Part shown: piece after piece, positions 45,480 to 57,300 of the stretch
Layout of the letters: each line of letters begins with the position of its first letter
How positions within the stretch are numbered: position 1 is the first letter of the stretch
Assembly (NCBI RefSeq): GCF_004208415.1
Contig: NZ_CP035758.1
Coordinates: forward strand, 3,286,001-3,350,000
DNA length: 64,000 bases
Origin: Ktedonosporobacter rubrisoli
Lineage (GTDB): Bacteria > Chloroflexota > Ktedonobacteria > Ktedonobacterales > Ktedonobacteraceae
Direction of reading: 5' to 3'
Made by a program: the position numbers and the translations under genes
The notes under the pieces: model-generated
The model's input: only the letters and a program-made list of their open reading frames with translations
Told to the model about the DNA's origin: nothing
Database searches by the model: none

Positions 45480-46000
45480 TCGAGAATGCTCCACTTTAGA
45501 TAGAGAGGCGTCAAAGGGCCTAAATACTGCTAGAGGGATGAGTTGTAGCCTTGTGGAAACACTGGGAGAGGCAAGTTGCCTGCGAGAGGGTCCTGGTGAG
45601 GATCTTTCGTTTCATAAGGAGCATGGATTCTCTCTGGGGAGAGCTTTCCGTCTCTGGCCTTGTGTGATAGGTGCCAGAGCAGCGATTTTGTTGAGGAGGG
45701 GCCAGCAGGCACAGGGCGTGCCTACCACATGTGCGCTTGGATATCGGCCCAATCGTTGCGTTTTCTTGTCTCGCTTGCTGCTGCACACCCTGACAGGACG
45801 CTTCCCGCGTCTCTCGCCTCTCTTCGCCGATAACGGGTACCCTGGGCAACTGTTGCTCTGGATTCAGGAGCATCGCGGTTGGCAGAGGGAGATTGTGTCC
45901 AAGCCAGACCCTTGGGCGCTCATCAAGGAGGAACTGGTTCGCCTCCCTGGCCCCAGAGGCGGCTTTCTCGTGCAGCACCACCGCCATACTCTTAAATTTT
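45480..46000 (+). mobile_element. IS5-like transposase relic
   Basis: The forward frame contains SPLFADNGYPGQLLLWIQEH and REIVSKPDPWA, then GGFLVQHHRH. This matches the second half of IS5/IS1182-type DDE transposases (DxGYxG....w....g...eiv.r......GF.V.prRWvVERT). The stop and loss of the final VERTFAWL block show decay. Assignment rests on one 60-residue region. Confidence 0.45.
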
Positions 46001-46617
46001 CTGATATAAACTCACTATCAGTATTATGGATGTATTCGTGTGATATATTGAAATTTACTACCTTGACATAGCTCATGCCAAATGGTATATCTTTATATAT
46101 TAATGTGTTTTGAACTTTACGGCCTTTCAAGGTAGCAGTATTTTATACAGGGGGGAAGTATTTTATGGGATATATAATTCCCATTTCGCTATTTAATGAT
46201 CTTTGTCTAGTTGAGCCTTGAGGCAGAAAGCCAGAGCAGCCAAATGAAGATCCATTTGGAACTCCGCTAAAAAGACTGCTATGAGGAAAGCAGGTCGTAT
46301 AAAGAGTGCCATATAACCTCCTACCTATACATATTGTGAACTCTCTACTGGCATTGGTAGCAGTGATGTGCCAGAGATTAAGTTCCAGCTACCCGATATT
46401 CCGCAGCTTTTAGATAAATTCCCGAAATTGCATAAAGATAATCTTAGATCCAAATAATGAAAAATGTAAGTCTTATTAAGAGAAGAGTAGATCAATAATT
46501 TCTCTTGGAAAGGAAGAACATTGAATTTCTTATATAAAATCAAAGTTTGATTCTTAAAATTCACATGGATAAGCCCATGGGATTTGTGTCTCGCAAGATA
46601 AATTCAGGAGGGTTTGA
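46001..46617. other. AT-rich leader region upstream of the LuxR gene
   Basis: No protein family is recognisable in this 617-base interval. It is markedly AT-rich compared with the IS relic to its left. It includes a well-formed sigma-70-like promoter at 46063-46091 (separate entry) and the GGAGGG ribosome site of the LuxR gene at 46607-46613. Confidence 0.5.
46063..46091 (+). promoter_or_regulatory. Sigma-70-like promoter facing the LuxR regulator
   Basis: TTGACA (46063-46068), a 17-base spacer and TATATC (46086-46091). The -35 is perfect and the -10 differs by two bases. It points towards the LuxR gene, 527 bases away, which would give a long untranslated leader. It could instead drive an unseen small RNA. 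Confidence 0.4.
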
Positions 46618-47259
46618 ATGTCGGAAGAGCTATCTGCAGAACAAACCGATTTGGTTTCCCTAGAGCTCGTCAGAAACTTCCTCAATATCTGTCAGGAATT
46701 ATGTGGTCAGCGATCAAAAGTTACAGAGCGCATCTGCCAGGAAGTAATTTCCTTGACGAAGGGGCGCGCCCGCTTGCTCCTTCATAGAACCTTGCCACAG
46801 GAAAGTGTTTCTTCATTGCTCTCTAATTCTGTTAGCTTTCCTGTATTATTTTGCAACCGTGCCTACGGCAACTTACAAGTTGCTCTTGACCCAGATGGGC
46901 CAAGTCTACCTGTAGCTATTTCTCAGACCATTGCCCAGCTATGTGGCTGGATCTTGTATACGCTGGAGATGGCAGGCTTCATGGAGGTTCAATCGCGCCA
47001 TCTGTCACAGACACCTCTCCCGCAAATAGCCCGCTTCATAGATTCCTTATCAAAACGGGAACGTGAGATTCTGATGCTTATGTTGCAAGGATATAGTCAA
47101 GAGGAAATGTCGCATATCTTGGAAATTACGACTGCGACATTGAATAAACATAGACAACACATATACTACAGTTTAGGAGTACATAGTAAGCAAGACGCTT
47201 TACTCCTTGCCTATCAAGCCGGGCTTTTCTGGTACGCAAAAGAATTATCCTCTGATTAG
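46618..47259 (+). CDS. LuxR-family transcriptional regulator
   Basis: A 213-residue regulator. The C-terminal LuxR helix-turn-helix is clear (LSKREREILMLMLQGYSQEE followed by MSHILEITTATLNKHRQHIY, residues about 145-185). The N-terminal 140 residues form an alpha/beta domain, perhaps GAF-like, with no receiver-type Asp pocket, so it is probably ligand-responsive rather than phosphorylated. ATG 46618 follows CAGGAGGG. It is the only regulator between the mobile-element debris and the NRPS/PKS genes, in the same direction and 622 bases upstream, so it is the natural candidate for a pathway-specific activator. The palindrome at 47841-47865 could be its binding site. Confidence 0.88.
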   Translation: MSEELSAEQTDLVSLELVRNFLNICQELCGQRSKVTERICQEVISLTKGRARLLLHRTLPQESVSSLLSNSVSFPVLFCNRAYGNLQVALDPDGPSLPVAISQTIAQLCGWILYTLEMAGFMEVQSRHLSQTPLPQIARFIDSLSKREREILMLMLQGYSQEEMSHILEITTATLNKHRQHIYYSLGVHSKQDALLLAYQAGLFWYAKELSSD

Positions 47260-47643
47260 CTTTCAAGGATTAACATCACCATAAAGGCGTTGTTATTTTC
47301 CACTTGTAAGCCAGCGCGAATTTTGATACCGTGGGGAAATCCTCAACAACGAGCTAGAAAAGGATGTTGATCCAGGTAGAGTAGCAGAAAAGAAGGCGCT
47401 TATTTTCCAGGCGATTGGGATAGTGGGGCTGCGTCGAACGCATGTTGAAGAAAACTGCCCTTTAACCTGCGTTTACGGCGCCGCTCTCGATTTCACTCGG
47501 CTGACGGCTCTTCTTAGCTCCTGTGGGAGCTCACAAGCTAATTTCTGCCTTTCCCAACGGTAGCAATTTTCGGGATGATTCTGCGGGCTTTTGCCGAATG
47601 ATCCAGGTTCTGTTTGAAAATTACCTAATAAAAGTAAAAATAC

Positions 47644-47686
47644 TGCCCTCCGCAGGGCATGACAAAACCGTCTACTATATTATAAT
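47644..47686 (+). promoter_or_regulatory. Candidate NRPS promoter with upstream 6-bp hairpin
   Basis: ATGACA (47659-47664), a 16-base spacer and a perfect TATAAT (47681-47686), about 195 bases before the NRPS start. The palindrome TGCCCT-CCGC-AGGGCA (47644-47659) abuts the -35, either as an activator/repressor site or as the terminator hairpin of the LuxR transcript. Apart from this and the downstream palindrome, the 47260-47880 interval has no recognisable gene. Confidence 0.5.
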
Positions 47687-47840
47687 AGAATTAGTGTTGT
47701 TTACCCAGTGTTATTTCTATTTATAGCTGTGCCTGATAGTTCGTCTACTCTCAATCTCATCTTATACAAGGGGAGAGGTGTTTTACATAAACAACTCTTC
47801 TGTAGATAAATATGTATAAGATCAACAGTGCACAGTATTG

Positions 47841-47865
47841 TGTAACTGCTACTATAGCAGTTACA
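47841..47865. promoter_or_regulatory. 25-bp perfect palindrome directly upstream of the NRPS ribosome site
   Basis: The arms TGTAACTGCTA (47841-47851) and TAGCAGTTACA (47855-47865) are exact complements around a CTA loop. It ends at the TGGAGG ribosome site and 15 bases before ATG 47881. It is either an operator for a dimeric regulator such as the upstream LuxR protein, or an RNA hairpin that can mask translation initiation. Confidence 0.7.
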
Positions 47866-47880
47866 TGGAGGACAGTCTTG

Positions 47881-50800
47881 ATGAGTTCTGCTTTCCTGTG
47901 GCGGAGCAGTGTTCCGCTGAGTGCTACTGATCTCCTTGCCCCTGACAATCAATGTATTCACCATTTGTTTGAGAGGCAAGTTAAAGCGACCCCCGACGCC
48001 ATTGCCCTCCTTTTCGAGGACGAACAAATAAGCTACCGCCAGCTCGATCAACGTATTAACTATTTAGCTTATTATCTACAATGTCAAGGGGTTGGTCCCG
48101 AGGTGGTTGTGGGACTATATTTAGAACGTTCAATTGACATGGTAATATCGTTGCTGGCTATTCTCAAGGCAGGGGGAGCTTACGTTCCTCTGGACCCTGG
48201 TCATCCGACTGAACGTCTCAAATTTATTATGCAAGATGCTCGTATCAATATAGTCATTACTCAGAGGGAATTAGCTACCAGTGTAGCTGTGCCTATTCCG
48301 CATATCATTATAGTAAATGACAAGCATTCGACCAGACAACGGGATGAGATTAGCGAGATTACTTCCTTAGCCTGTGACTTGAACCTGGCATATGTTATCT
48401 ATACTTCAGGCTCTACCGGAAAACCTAAAGGTGTTCAGCTTTTTCACAGAGGAGTCATAAACTTTTTGTTGCAAATGCGGCAAAAATTGAGAATTACGAG
48501 TACTGACAAGGTTTTAGCGATAACTACCCTTTCTTTTGATATTGCAGTGCTGGAACTATTATTGCCTCTCATTGTTGGAGCTTGTTCGGTTATTGTCCCG
48601 CGTGACACCTCGACTGATGGACAACAATTGGCAAAAAAGCTGCGCTCCAGTGGTGCGACAATCATGCAAGCAACTCCAACGACCTGGCATTTACTCCTGG
48701 AAGCTGAATGGCAAGATGGCCAGCAGTTAACTATGCTTTGTGGAGGGGAAGCTCTTTTACCTGAACTCGCACGGCGCCTTTTGTCCTGTGGAAAGGATTT
48801 ATGGAATTTATATGGGCCGACTGAGGCTACAGTCTGGGCAACTATCTATAAGGTTGAGGGCGTGGCCAGAATTTTACCTATAGGATTTCCAATAAGAAAT
48901 ATGGAAATTTTGATTCTGGATAAGGATTTGCAAGCTGCCCCTGAAGGAGCGATAGGAGAACTCTATATCAGCGGCGTTGGAGTGGCACGCGGCTATCTCA
49001 ACCGGCCGGATTTGACTGCCGAAAGGTTTGTCCCCAATCCATTTTCGCAAAAGCCCGGAGAGCGGCTGTATAAGACGGGTGACCTGGCTCGTCTACAAGC
49101 TAATGGCTCTATTGAGTTTCTCGGTCGCAATGACCAACAAGTCAAAGTTCATGGATATCGCATCGAGTTAGGCGAGATTGAGGCGGTGTTGACGCAATAC
49201 CCTGATATCAGTAATGGAGTAGTGATCGTACAGGGAGAAACAAGCGAGGAGAAATATCTTGTTGCTTACCTGATAGCCAAACAGGCTCATGCTTTTCGAC
49301 CTGGCGAATTGCGTAAATTTCTTCTAGAGCGCCTTCCTCACTACATGATTCCAGCCAAATTTGTGCTTTTAGAGGCCCTCCCACTTACTCCCAATGGTAA
49401 AGTTGACCGTAAAGCGCTTCCCAGACCTGAAAACGTCAGGCACAAACCTCTTGTAGCTCCGAGGAACGCATTGGAAGAGAGCATAGCAGCCATCTGGCAA
49501 GATATTTTGCGTGTGGAGTCAATCAGCATTGAGGATAACTTTTTTGAAATCGGTGGTCATTCATTGCTGGCCACGCGCATTGTTGCCCGTATCCGCGAAG
49601 CGTTCGGGATAGAAGTTTCGTTGTCAAATCTTCTACTTTGTCCGGTCCTGATGCAGTTCGCTCAGCTTGTTGAGCAGACCTTACGAACGAAGCAGGAAGA
49701 AAGAAGCAAGACGCTCCCTGTTGCTGTACCAGAAAACGTATCGGCACCCCTCTCTTTTACGCAGCAAGCATTGTGGCTATTCTCTACATTAGAGCCAGAG
49801 AATATTGCCTATAACCTGCCATATGCCTATCGTCTTAAGGGGCCGCTCTCTATCTGGGCATTGGAACAAAGTTTACAAGAAATTATGCAGCGTCATCAAA
49901 TCTTGCGTACCTCCTTTGAGATAAGTGGATCTGAGCCGGTTCAGTTGGTTCTAGATGACTGTAAGCTCCTGTTCCAGGTCGTTGATCTTCTCTCACTGTC
50001 AACAGATGCCCGAAGCCATATCGCCATAGAACTGATGCGTATGATGTCACGGCGCCTATTTGACCTGTCGTCCGGCCCATTATTCCGAATAGCGCTTTTC
50101 CGATTGGGCTTTCAAGAGCACTTACTCCTATTCACATTCCATCATAGTATTTCAGATGATTGGTCTATGGAAGTGCTTCTTCAAGAATTAGCTATGCTCT
50201 ATCCTGCCTTTGTGCGCCGAGAGACGCCTGCTTTATCTCCTCTTCCCTTCCAGTATAGTGATTTCGCACGTGGACAGAGGCAATGGCTTCCCGATAATTT
50301 GGCTAGCGAGCTTGCTTACTGGAAAGAACAGCTAGATGGAGCGCCAAGCTTTCTAGAACTGCCCACCGATAGGCCTCGTCCATCTATGCAGACTTACAAT
50401 GGCGCTCGTGTAGCGCTGACGCTGCCCGACTCGTTGTATCGACCCCTTCAGGATTTGAGCAACCAGGAAGGCGCAACGCTCTTCATGACGCTATTAACTG
50501 CATATAAGATATTGCTTGCTTACTATAGTGGACAGTGGGAGATCGTAGTGGGGGCCGCTATTTCTGGACGCGATCAGCCGGAAGTCGAGAGGCTTATTGG
50601 CTATTTTGTTAATACGCTTGTGTTGCGAACGAATTTATCAGATAGACCTTCTTTCCGTAAAGCGCTCAGCAGGGTTCGGGAGGTATGTTTGCAGGCCTAC
50701 GCCCATCCCCATGTTCCTTTAGATTATTTGGTGGATGCAGTGCATGCGGAACGCAACCTGAGCTATAATTCCCTTTTCCAGGTTTCATTCGCCCTGGCGA

Positions 50801-53800
50801 CCTTTCCCCTGGATCAGATAGAAATGGCTGATGTCAGCCTACAGAGCATTGAAATAGATAATGGTACCGTGCAGTGTGATTTGCAAATGTGGCTTACTCA
50901 AGCGAATAAGGGCATCACGGGGTATATTGAGTATAATACAGACCTCTTCGATGCCAGCACCGCCGTAAGAATGTGCCAGCATTTTCATGTTTTGCTTGAA
51001 AAAATCGTTGCCCAACCAGATATTCCGCTTTCAGAAATAACTTTACTCTCATCTGTTGAGCAGCGAACTATCCTCTATGATTGGAATACAACGCAAACTG
51101 CCTATGCTCAGGATAGTTGTCTACACCAGATATTTGAGGTGCGAGCAGAGGCCATGCCCGAAGCCATAGCCCTCATCTTTGGCAGTCAGCACATGAGTTA
51201 TGGGGAACTTAATCGGCGAGCCAATCAACTAGCTCACTACTTGCAAGATCAGGGAGTTGGCCCGGATGTGCTTGTTGGGCTTTGTCTCGAACGCTCAGTC
51301 GAGATGATTGTAGCTGTGCTAGCTATTCTCAAAGCCGGGGGGCTTATGTGCCCCTTGACCCTCAATATCCGCCAGAGCGACTACAGTTCATTATGCAAGA
51401 TACCGCTCTAAAAAACCTGATAACTACAGTTCCCCTAAGAGAGCGCATGACCTGGGCCGCGCCAGCCAGGTTTATGTGTCTTGACCAATTGCCAGAGCTC
51501 TCCCAGCAGCAGGATTGCAATCCCAAGAGCCACACATACAGCGAGAATCTCGCATATATAATTTATACCTCGGGTTCTACTGGCTATCCCAAGGGTGCTA
51601 TGCTTGCGCATAAAGGGGTTGTCAACTTGATCTGGGCACAAGTCAATATCTTTCAGCAGCAGCCTGCATCGCGTATACTGCAGTTTTCGTCGTTGAACTT
51701 CGATGCCTCTCTCTTTGAAATTGTCATGGCCTGGGGCGCTGGAACCATTCTGCATTTAGCCGAACAGGAGGTTTTTCGTTCGGGTCCCGAACTGATTTCC
51801 CTGCTCTATGAACAGGCGATTACGACCCTTACGATTCCGCCCTCAATCCTATCCGCTTTGTCATTTGACGTGCCTCCAGCCCATTTGCAGACATTGATCT
51901 GCGCAGGAGAGCCCTGTCCTGCATCTCTTGTTGCTACCTGGGCTGAAGGACGACATATGTTTAACGCCTATGGCCCTACGGAAACGACGGTATGGGCGTC
52001 TGTCCAACCATGCCTGGATATACAAACGCCCCCACCTATTGGGCATCCCATCGCCAATGTCAAGCTATATGTGCTGGACCCATGTTTACAACCTGTCCCC
52101 GTAGGGGTTCCAGGCGAACTTTATATTGGCGGAGCAGGACTTGCGCGTGGCTATTTCAATCGTCCGGCTATGACCGCTGAACGCTTTATTCCACATCCTT
52201 TCAGTACAGAACCAGGGGAGAGGCTCTACAAAACAGGAGATATCGTCAGCTATCTCGATTCTGGAGCCATAGAATATATTGGACGGAATGATGAACAAAT
52301 CAAACTAAGAGGATTTCGGGTCGAACTGGGTGAAATAGATGCAACCTTGCGACGTCATCCCGCGATTCGTGATTGTGCACTGCTTGTAAGAGAAGATGAA
52401 CCTGGAAATAAGAGGCTAGTTGCTTATGTAGTAATGCAGCCAGCCAGCACCTTTTCGCCAGGCGAGTTACGTGTCTTTCTGGAGGAACACCTGCCTGGCC
52501 ACATGATACCTTCTTTCTATGTCCCTCTTGTTGATCTTCCCTTATCGCCAAATGGCAAGCTTGATCGGCGTTCCTTGCCTGTGCCTGAACAAAGCGAGAC
52601 AACAAGGAGCAATACATATGTTGCTCCTACAGGCTTCGTTGAGAAGTTGCTAGCAGATATATGGAGCAACGTGTTGAAGGTCGAGCGTATTGGAATCTAT
52701 GAGCATTTCTTTGAATTGGGCGGAGATTCTATTCTGGCTATTAGCGTCTGTAATCAGGCCAGGCAGGCTGGTTTAAAAATAACGCCCAGGCAGCTCTTCC
52801 GCTACCCAACTATCGCAGCGCTCGCTTTTCATGCCTTTAGCGCAACAGGTGGATCTACCCAGGCAGAGCAGGGATTCATCCTGGGTGAGGCCCCTTTGAC
52901 GCCTATTCAAAGCTGGTTCTTTGCCCAGCAGCTTCCCAACCCTCATCACTGGAACATGGCCTGGCTCTTACAATTGAAGGAAAAGCTTTCGCCCGCCATA
53001 CTGGAAAAAGCGCTAGGCTTCTTGCTCCAGCAGCATGATGCTCTGCGGCTACGCTTCTTTAGAGATGGGCAGCGGGATTGGCAGCAAAAGTTTGTGCCTC
53101 CCGATGCATTGGTACCATTCACGCTTGTTGATCTCGCAGCGCTTCCAGAGGCAGAACAATCTTTAACTATGGAGAGCATTATTGCTCGGCTGCAAACCAG
53201 CTTGCATCTTACATGTGGACCATTGATACGGGCAACTCTCTTTACTCTGGGACCTCAACGGTTAACATATCTTTTTCTTGTTGCGCATCATCTCGTCGTC
53301 GATGCTGTCTCCTGGCACATTCTGTTAGAAGATTTGCAGAAAGCATATAGACAATTTGCGCAAGGAAAGCCACTTTACCTGATGAAGACCGCATCGTTTA
53401 AACAATGGGCTTCTCTATTACATGAATATGTTCAGTCACAAGCAGCACAAGAGGAACTAGATTATTGGTTAGCTTATGCGCAAGAAACTGTTCCCCGCTT
53501 GCCGGCAGATTATAGTCATGGCCTCAATCTCGAAGCTACCGCTGCAGACGTTCTTGTACACCTTGATGGGCAAGAAACACGAATGCTCCTTCGAGAAATG
53601 CCCATTGTCTTCCAGGCACAGGTAACTGATATACTGCTGACGGCCCTGGCCTTAGCTGTAAAGCAGTGGACTGGTCAATCAAAAGTAGCCATAGATCTAG
53701 AAGGGCACGGGCGCGAAGAAATCAGAGAAGGGATTGATCTGACTCGAACGGTTGGCTGGTTTACGACACTCACTCCGCTTGTTCTCGATCTGGTTCAGGC

Positions 53801-54308
53801 GCAGGAGCCGGAAATGGGATTGCAGATCGTCAAAAAATATCTGCAACGCCTTCCTGAGAAAGGGATTGGCTATGGAGTTTTACGCTTTCTATCAGCAGAA
53901 AAGGAAGTTCGTGAGCGGCTAAAAGCCTTGTCTCAAGCCGAGATAAGCTTTAACTATCTGGGGAGCCAGGAACTAGAGGAAACTGATCTTTGGAGACCGA
54001 TGCAGACATTTTGTGGACCTTATCATAGTCAGCAGGGGATGCGCCCTTACCTCATCGAAGTGAACTGCTTTATGCATGAAGGCAAGCTTTCCACGCAGTG
54101 GACGTACAGCAGTACTATCTACAATCAAACAACAATTGCACAGTTAGCTCAAGAATTTCAACGGATACTGCGCTCCCTGCTTCAACCAGATCAGGTGATC
54201 CAAGCCAGCACCCCGACCCCTGCGCAATTTCCGAAGGCTCGTACCAGCCAGAAAGATCTTATCAAAGTCCTTTCAAAAGTCAAGAATTTCGTCGGAGATG
54301 AGGTGTGA
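47881..54308 (+). CDS. NRPS, modules 1-2 (A-T-C-A-T-E), with a one-base frameshift
   Basis: A non-ribosomal peptide synthetase of 2142 residues if a frameshift at 51337-51342 is repaired. Domains: A1 (about 47950-49420), T1 (GGHSLLA), C (LLFTFHHSISDDWS), A2 (about 51110-52570), T2 (GGDSILA), E (about 52870-54130; VAHHLVVDAVSW, EGHGREEIREGIDL, SFNYLG). There is no condensation domain before A1, so this is the initiating protein. Specificity residues read DILQLGLVW for A1, the glycine pattern, and DAFTIAAVW for A2, Phe/aromatic-like; E would make the second residue D. As deposited the first frame stops at 51411, and the remainder is open from 51282. The break lies in a run of six G where KAGGAYVPLDP needs seven. 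ATG 47881 has TGGAGG upstream. Confidence 0.88.
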
Positions 54309-54309
54309 A

Positions 54310-57300
54310 ATGCAGGCAAGTAACGTTGAAGATATCTATGAGCTTTCGCCAATGCAACAGGGAATACTCTATCACACTCTCTATGCACAGAAAGCGAGCA
54401 TCTATGTCGTGCAATTTTGCTACCGCTTACACGGTGAGCTAGATACTTTTCAGTTCAAATTGGCATGGAGAAAGATAGTAGAGAGGCATGCTATCCTACG
54501 AACTTCTATCTACTGGAAGGAACTAGATAAGCCGTTGCAAGTCGTCCGGCTCCGAGTTAGCCTTCCCTGGGAAGAAGAAGACTGGAGATTTCTATCTTCG
54601 GCCGAGCAGCAAACGCATCTGCAAGCTTTGCTGCAACAAGATCAAACTTGCCGCTTTGACCTCACCCAGGCTCCCTTAATGCGCTTTAAACTAGTAAGGA
54701 CAGCCAATGAGGCTTATTATTTCGTATGGTGCAGCCATCATATTATTCTCGATGGTTGGTCGGCCGCGTTGGTAATGGGAGAAGTATGGGAGACTTACCA
54801 TGCAGCTCTGCAGATGCGCATAGCTCACCTACCAAGCGTAAGGCCCTATGGGGATTATATTGGCTGGCTACAACTCCGAGACGAAGCAGGCGCAGAAAGC
54901 TTCTGGCGACGGTTCCTAAAAAGGTTTCAAGTGCCTACGCCACTGCCTATCGAGCATATTGAGGATGCAGCGGGAGGAGAAAGGAGTCAGGGTGGTGCAG
55001 AAGAGGTACATCTCTCAGCATCAGATAGCGCTACATTGTATGCTTTTGCGAAAAGGAACCACATTACGTTGGGAACGCTTCTACAGGCAACCTGGGCCTT
55101 ACTGCTCAGCCATTATAGCGGAGAAAGGGATGTTGTCTTTGGTCTTGTCTCTTCTGGACGCCCACTAACCTTAGCAGGCTCCGAGGCAATGGTCGGGCTA
55201 TTTATCAACACGCTTCCCTTGCGCGTGCAGATTGATCCTGACACTACGGCGCTTTTATGGCTTAAACAGCTTCAGGAGCGAGTAGGTGAGATGCTCCAAT
55301 ATGAGTATGCTTCTCTTGTACAGATCCAAAATTGGAGCGAGGTGCCACGAGGACAATCGCTCTTTCAGAGTATTCTCGTCATTGAGAATTATCCTAAAGA
55401 GAGCGGATGGAATCAGACAGATGCTCTGAGCATCGAAACGCTTCAAACTGCTGAACAAACCAACTATCCACTTACGGCGATTGGCATAGCAGATCAGCAG
55501 ATCACGCTAGAAATTAAATATGATCGAGCGCGTTTTGAGCGGCTTGCGATCAAACGTATGCTTGGTCACTGGCAGACACTCCTCACGCATTTGATTGATA
55601 ATGTCGATCAGCATCCACTCGAAGTGGCATTATTAACCGAAGCGGAACGCCTCCAGATCATCGAAGAATGGAATCGTACGAGCATTGACTATCCACAAGC
55701 ACTCTGTCTACACCATCTTTTTGAGAGCCAGGCCCTGCGTTCTCCCGACAGCATTGCTCTTGTATATAAAGAAGAACATATCAGTTATCAAGCACTGAAC
55801 GAGCGCGCCGATTACCTGGCGAACGTTCTCACGAAGGAGGGAGCGGGTCCAGAGACGCTGATCGGAGTTTACCTGGGTCGCTCTTCAGAACTTATAATTG
55901 CTCTATTGGCAATCCTGAAAGCTGGCGCAGCCTATCTTCCCCTCGATCCAACATACCCACAAAAGCGATTGAGCTTTATGCTAGCCGATGCCCATGTCTC
56001 AATGGTCTTGACACAGGAACGTTATTGCGCGTCGTTGCCTACAGGAAGCTTTAGGATCATCTGCTTGGAGAGAGAATGGGGAAAGGCGGTAGGAGCGCTC
56101 TGCACGCCTCAGCCGGCTTTGTCTGGAGAAAATGCTGCCTATGTGATCTACACCTCAGGCTCGACAGGCCAACCTAAAGGCGTGGTAGTTCCTCATCGTT
56201 CCTTAGTTCACCATACATTCGCGATCAATGAAAAGTATGCGCTGGGACCTGGCGATCGCGTTCTACAGTTTGCTTCCATTAGCTTCGATGTGGCGGCGGA
56301 AGAAATCTTCGCTACTTTGAGCAAAGGGGCTACTCTGATATTGAAGCCTGAGCAAGAAACGAGTCAACTGCAAGATTTTCTTATCTGGGTACAGCGTTTG
56401 AGGTTAACGGTTCTTAATCTGCCCACACCTTACTGGCATGAATGGATGAGGGCGGTTGAGAGCGGCACCAGGCTGCTCCCCCAGGCGCTACGCCTGGTGG
56501 TTGTAGGAAGCGATACAACTCTAACGAAGCCACTTACCACCTGGCAACAATATACGCAGGGAAGGATTCGCCTCTTTCACGCATATGGCACGACCGAGAC
56601 AACCATTACGGCGACTATTTATGATCTGCAAAACAAGGAGCCCTCGCTCGCTTCTCCTACTATCCCGATTGGCCGTCCCATAGCAAATACATCCATCTAC
56701 ATTCTTGATAATCTGCTCCATCCGGTACCTCAAGGAATTTTGAGGGAGCTCTATATTGGCGGCCTGGGGGTTGCACAATGCTATCTCAACCGACCCGAGC
56801 TCACAGCAGAGAACTTCATACCTGACCCGTTTGGACAGAGGAACGGAGCTCTACTTTACAGGACAGGAGATCAGGCCCGTTATCTTGCCGATGGCGTGAT
56901 TGAATTCCTGGGACGCCGTGATAGTCAGGTGAAGCTACGGGGATATCGCGTTGAGCCGGGAGAGGTAGAGGTCGCGCTTAATCAACATTCTCTTGTACGA
57001 TCTGCAGCGGTGGTAGCCCAGGAAGAATCTTCTGGACATCGAAGCCTTGCTGCCTACGTTGTGCCTGACACTTCAGTTCAGTGCGACCCTTCTTCTGCTG
57101 AGGCGCTTGAGTTCAGCTTGCAGCTGCGTCGCTATCTGCAAGAGAAACTTCCGTCGTATATGCTTCCCGCTTCGATCAATTTACAACGCAGGCTGCCACT
57201 CACAACTAATGGCAAGATTGATCGCAAGGCCTTAGTCGCCTATCCACGGCTACCACCACAAACAGCATCCACAGAATACATTGCACCGAGTACGCCCCTT

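Noticed and set aside
45520..45987. 155-codon reverse ORF over the IS5-like relic
   Set aside because: The forward strand carries the DxGYxG transposase motif; the reverse frame has no features.
47701..48051. 116-codon reverse ORF at the NRPS start
   Set aside because: Antisense shadow of the NRPS 5' region and its leader.
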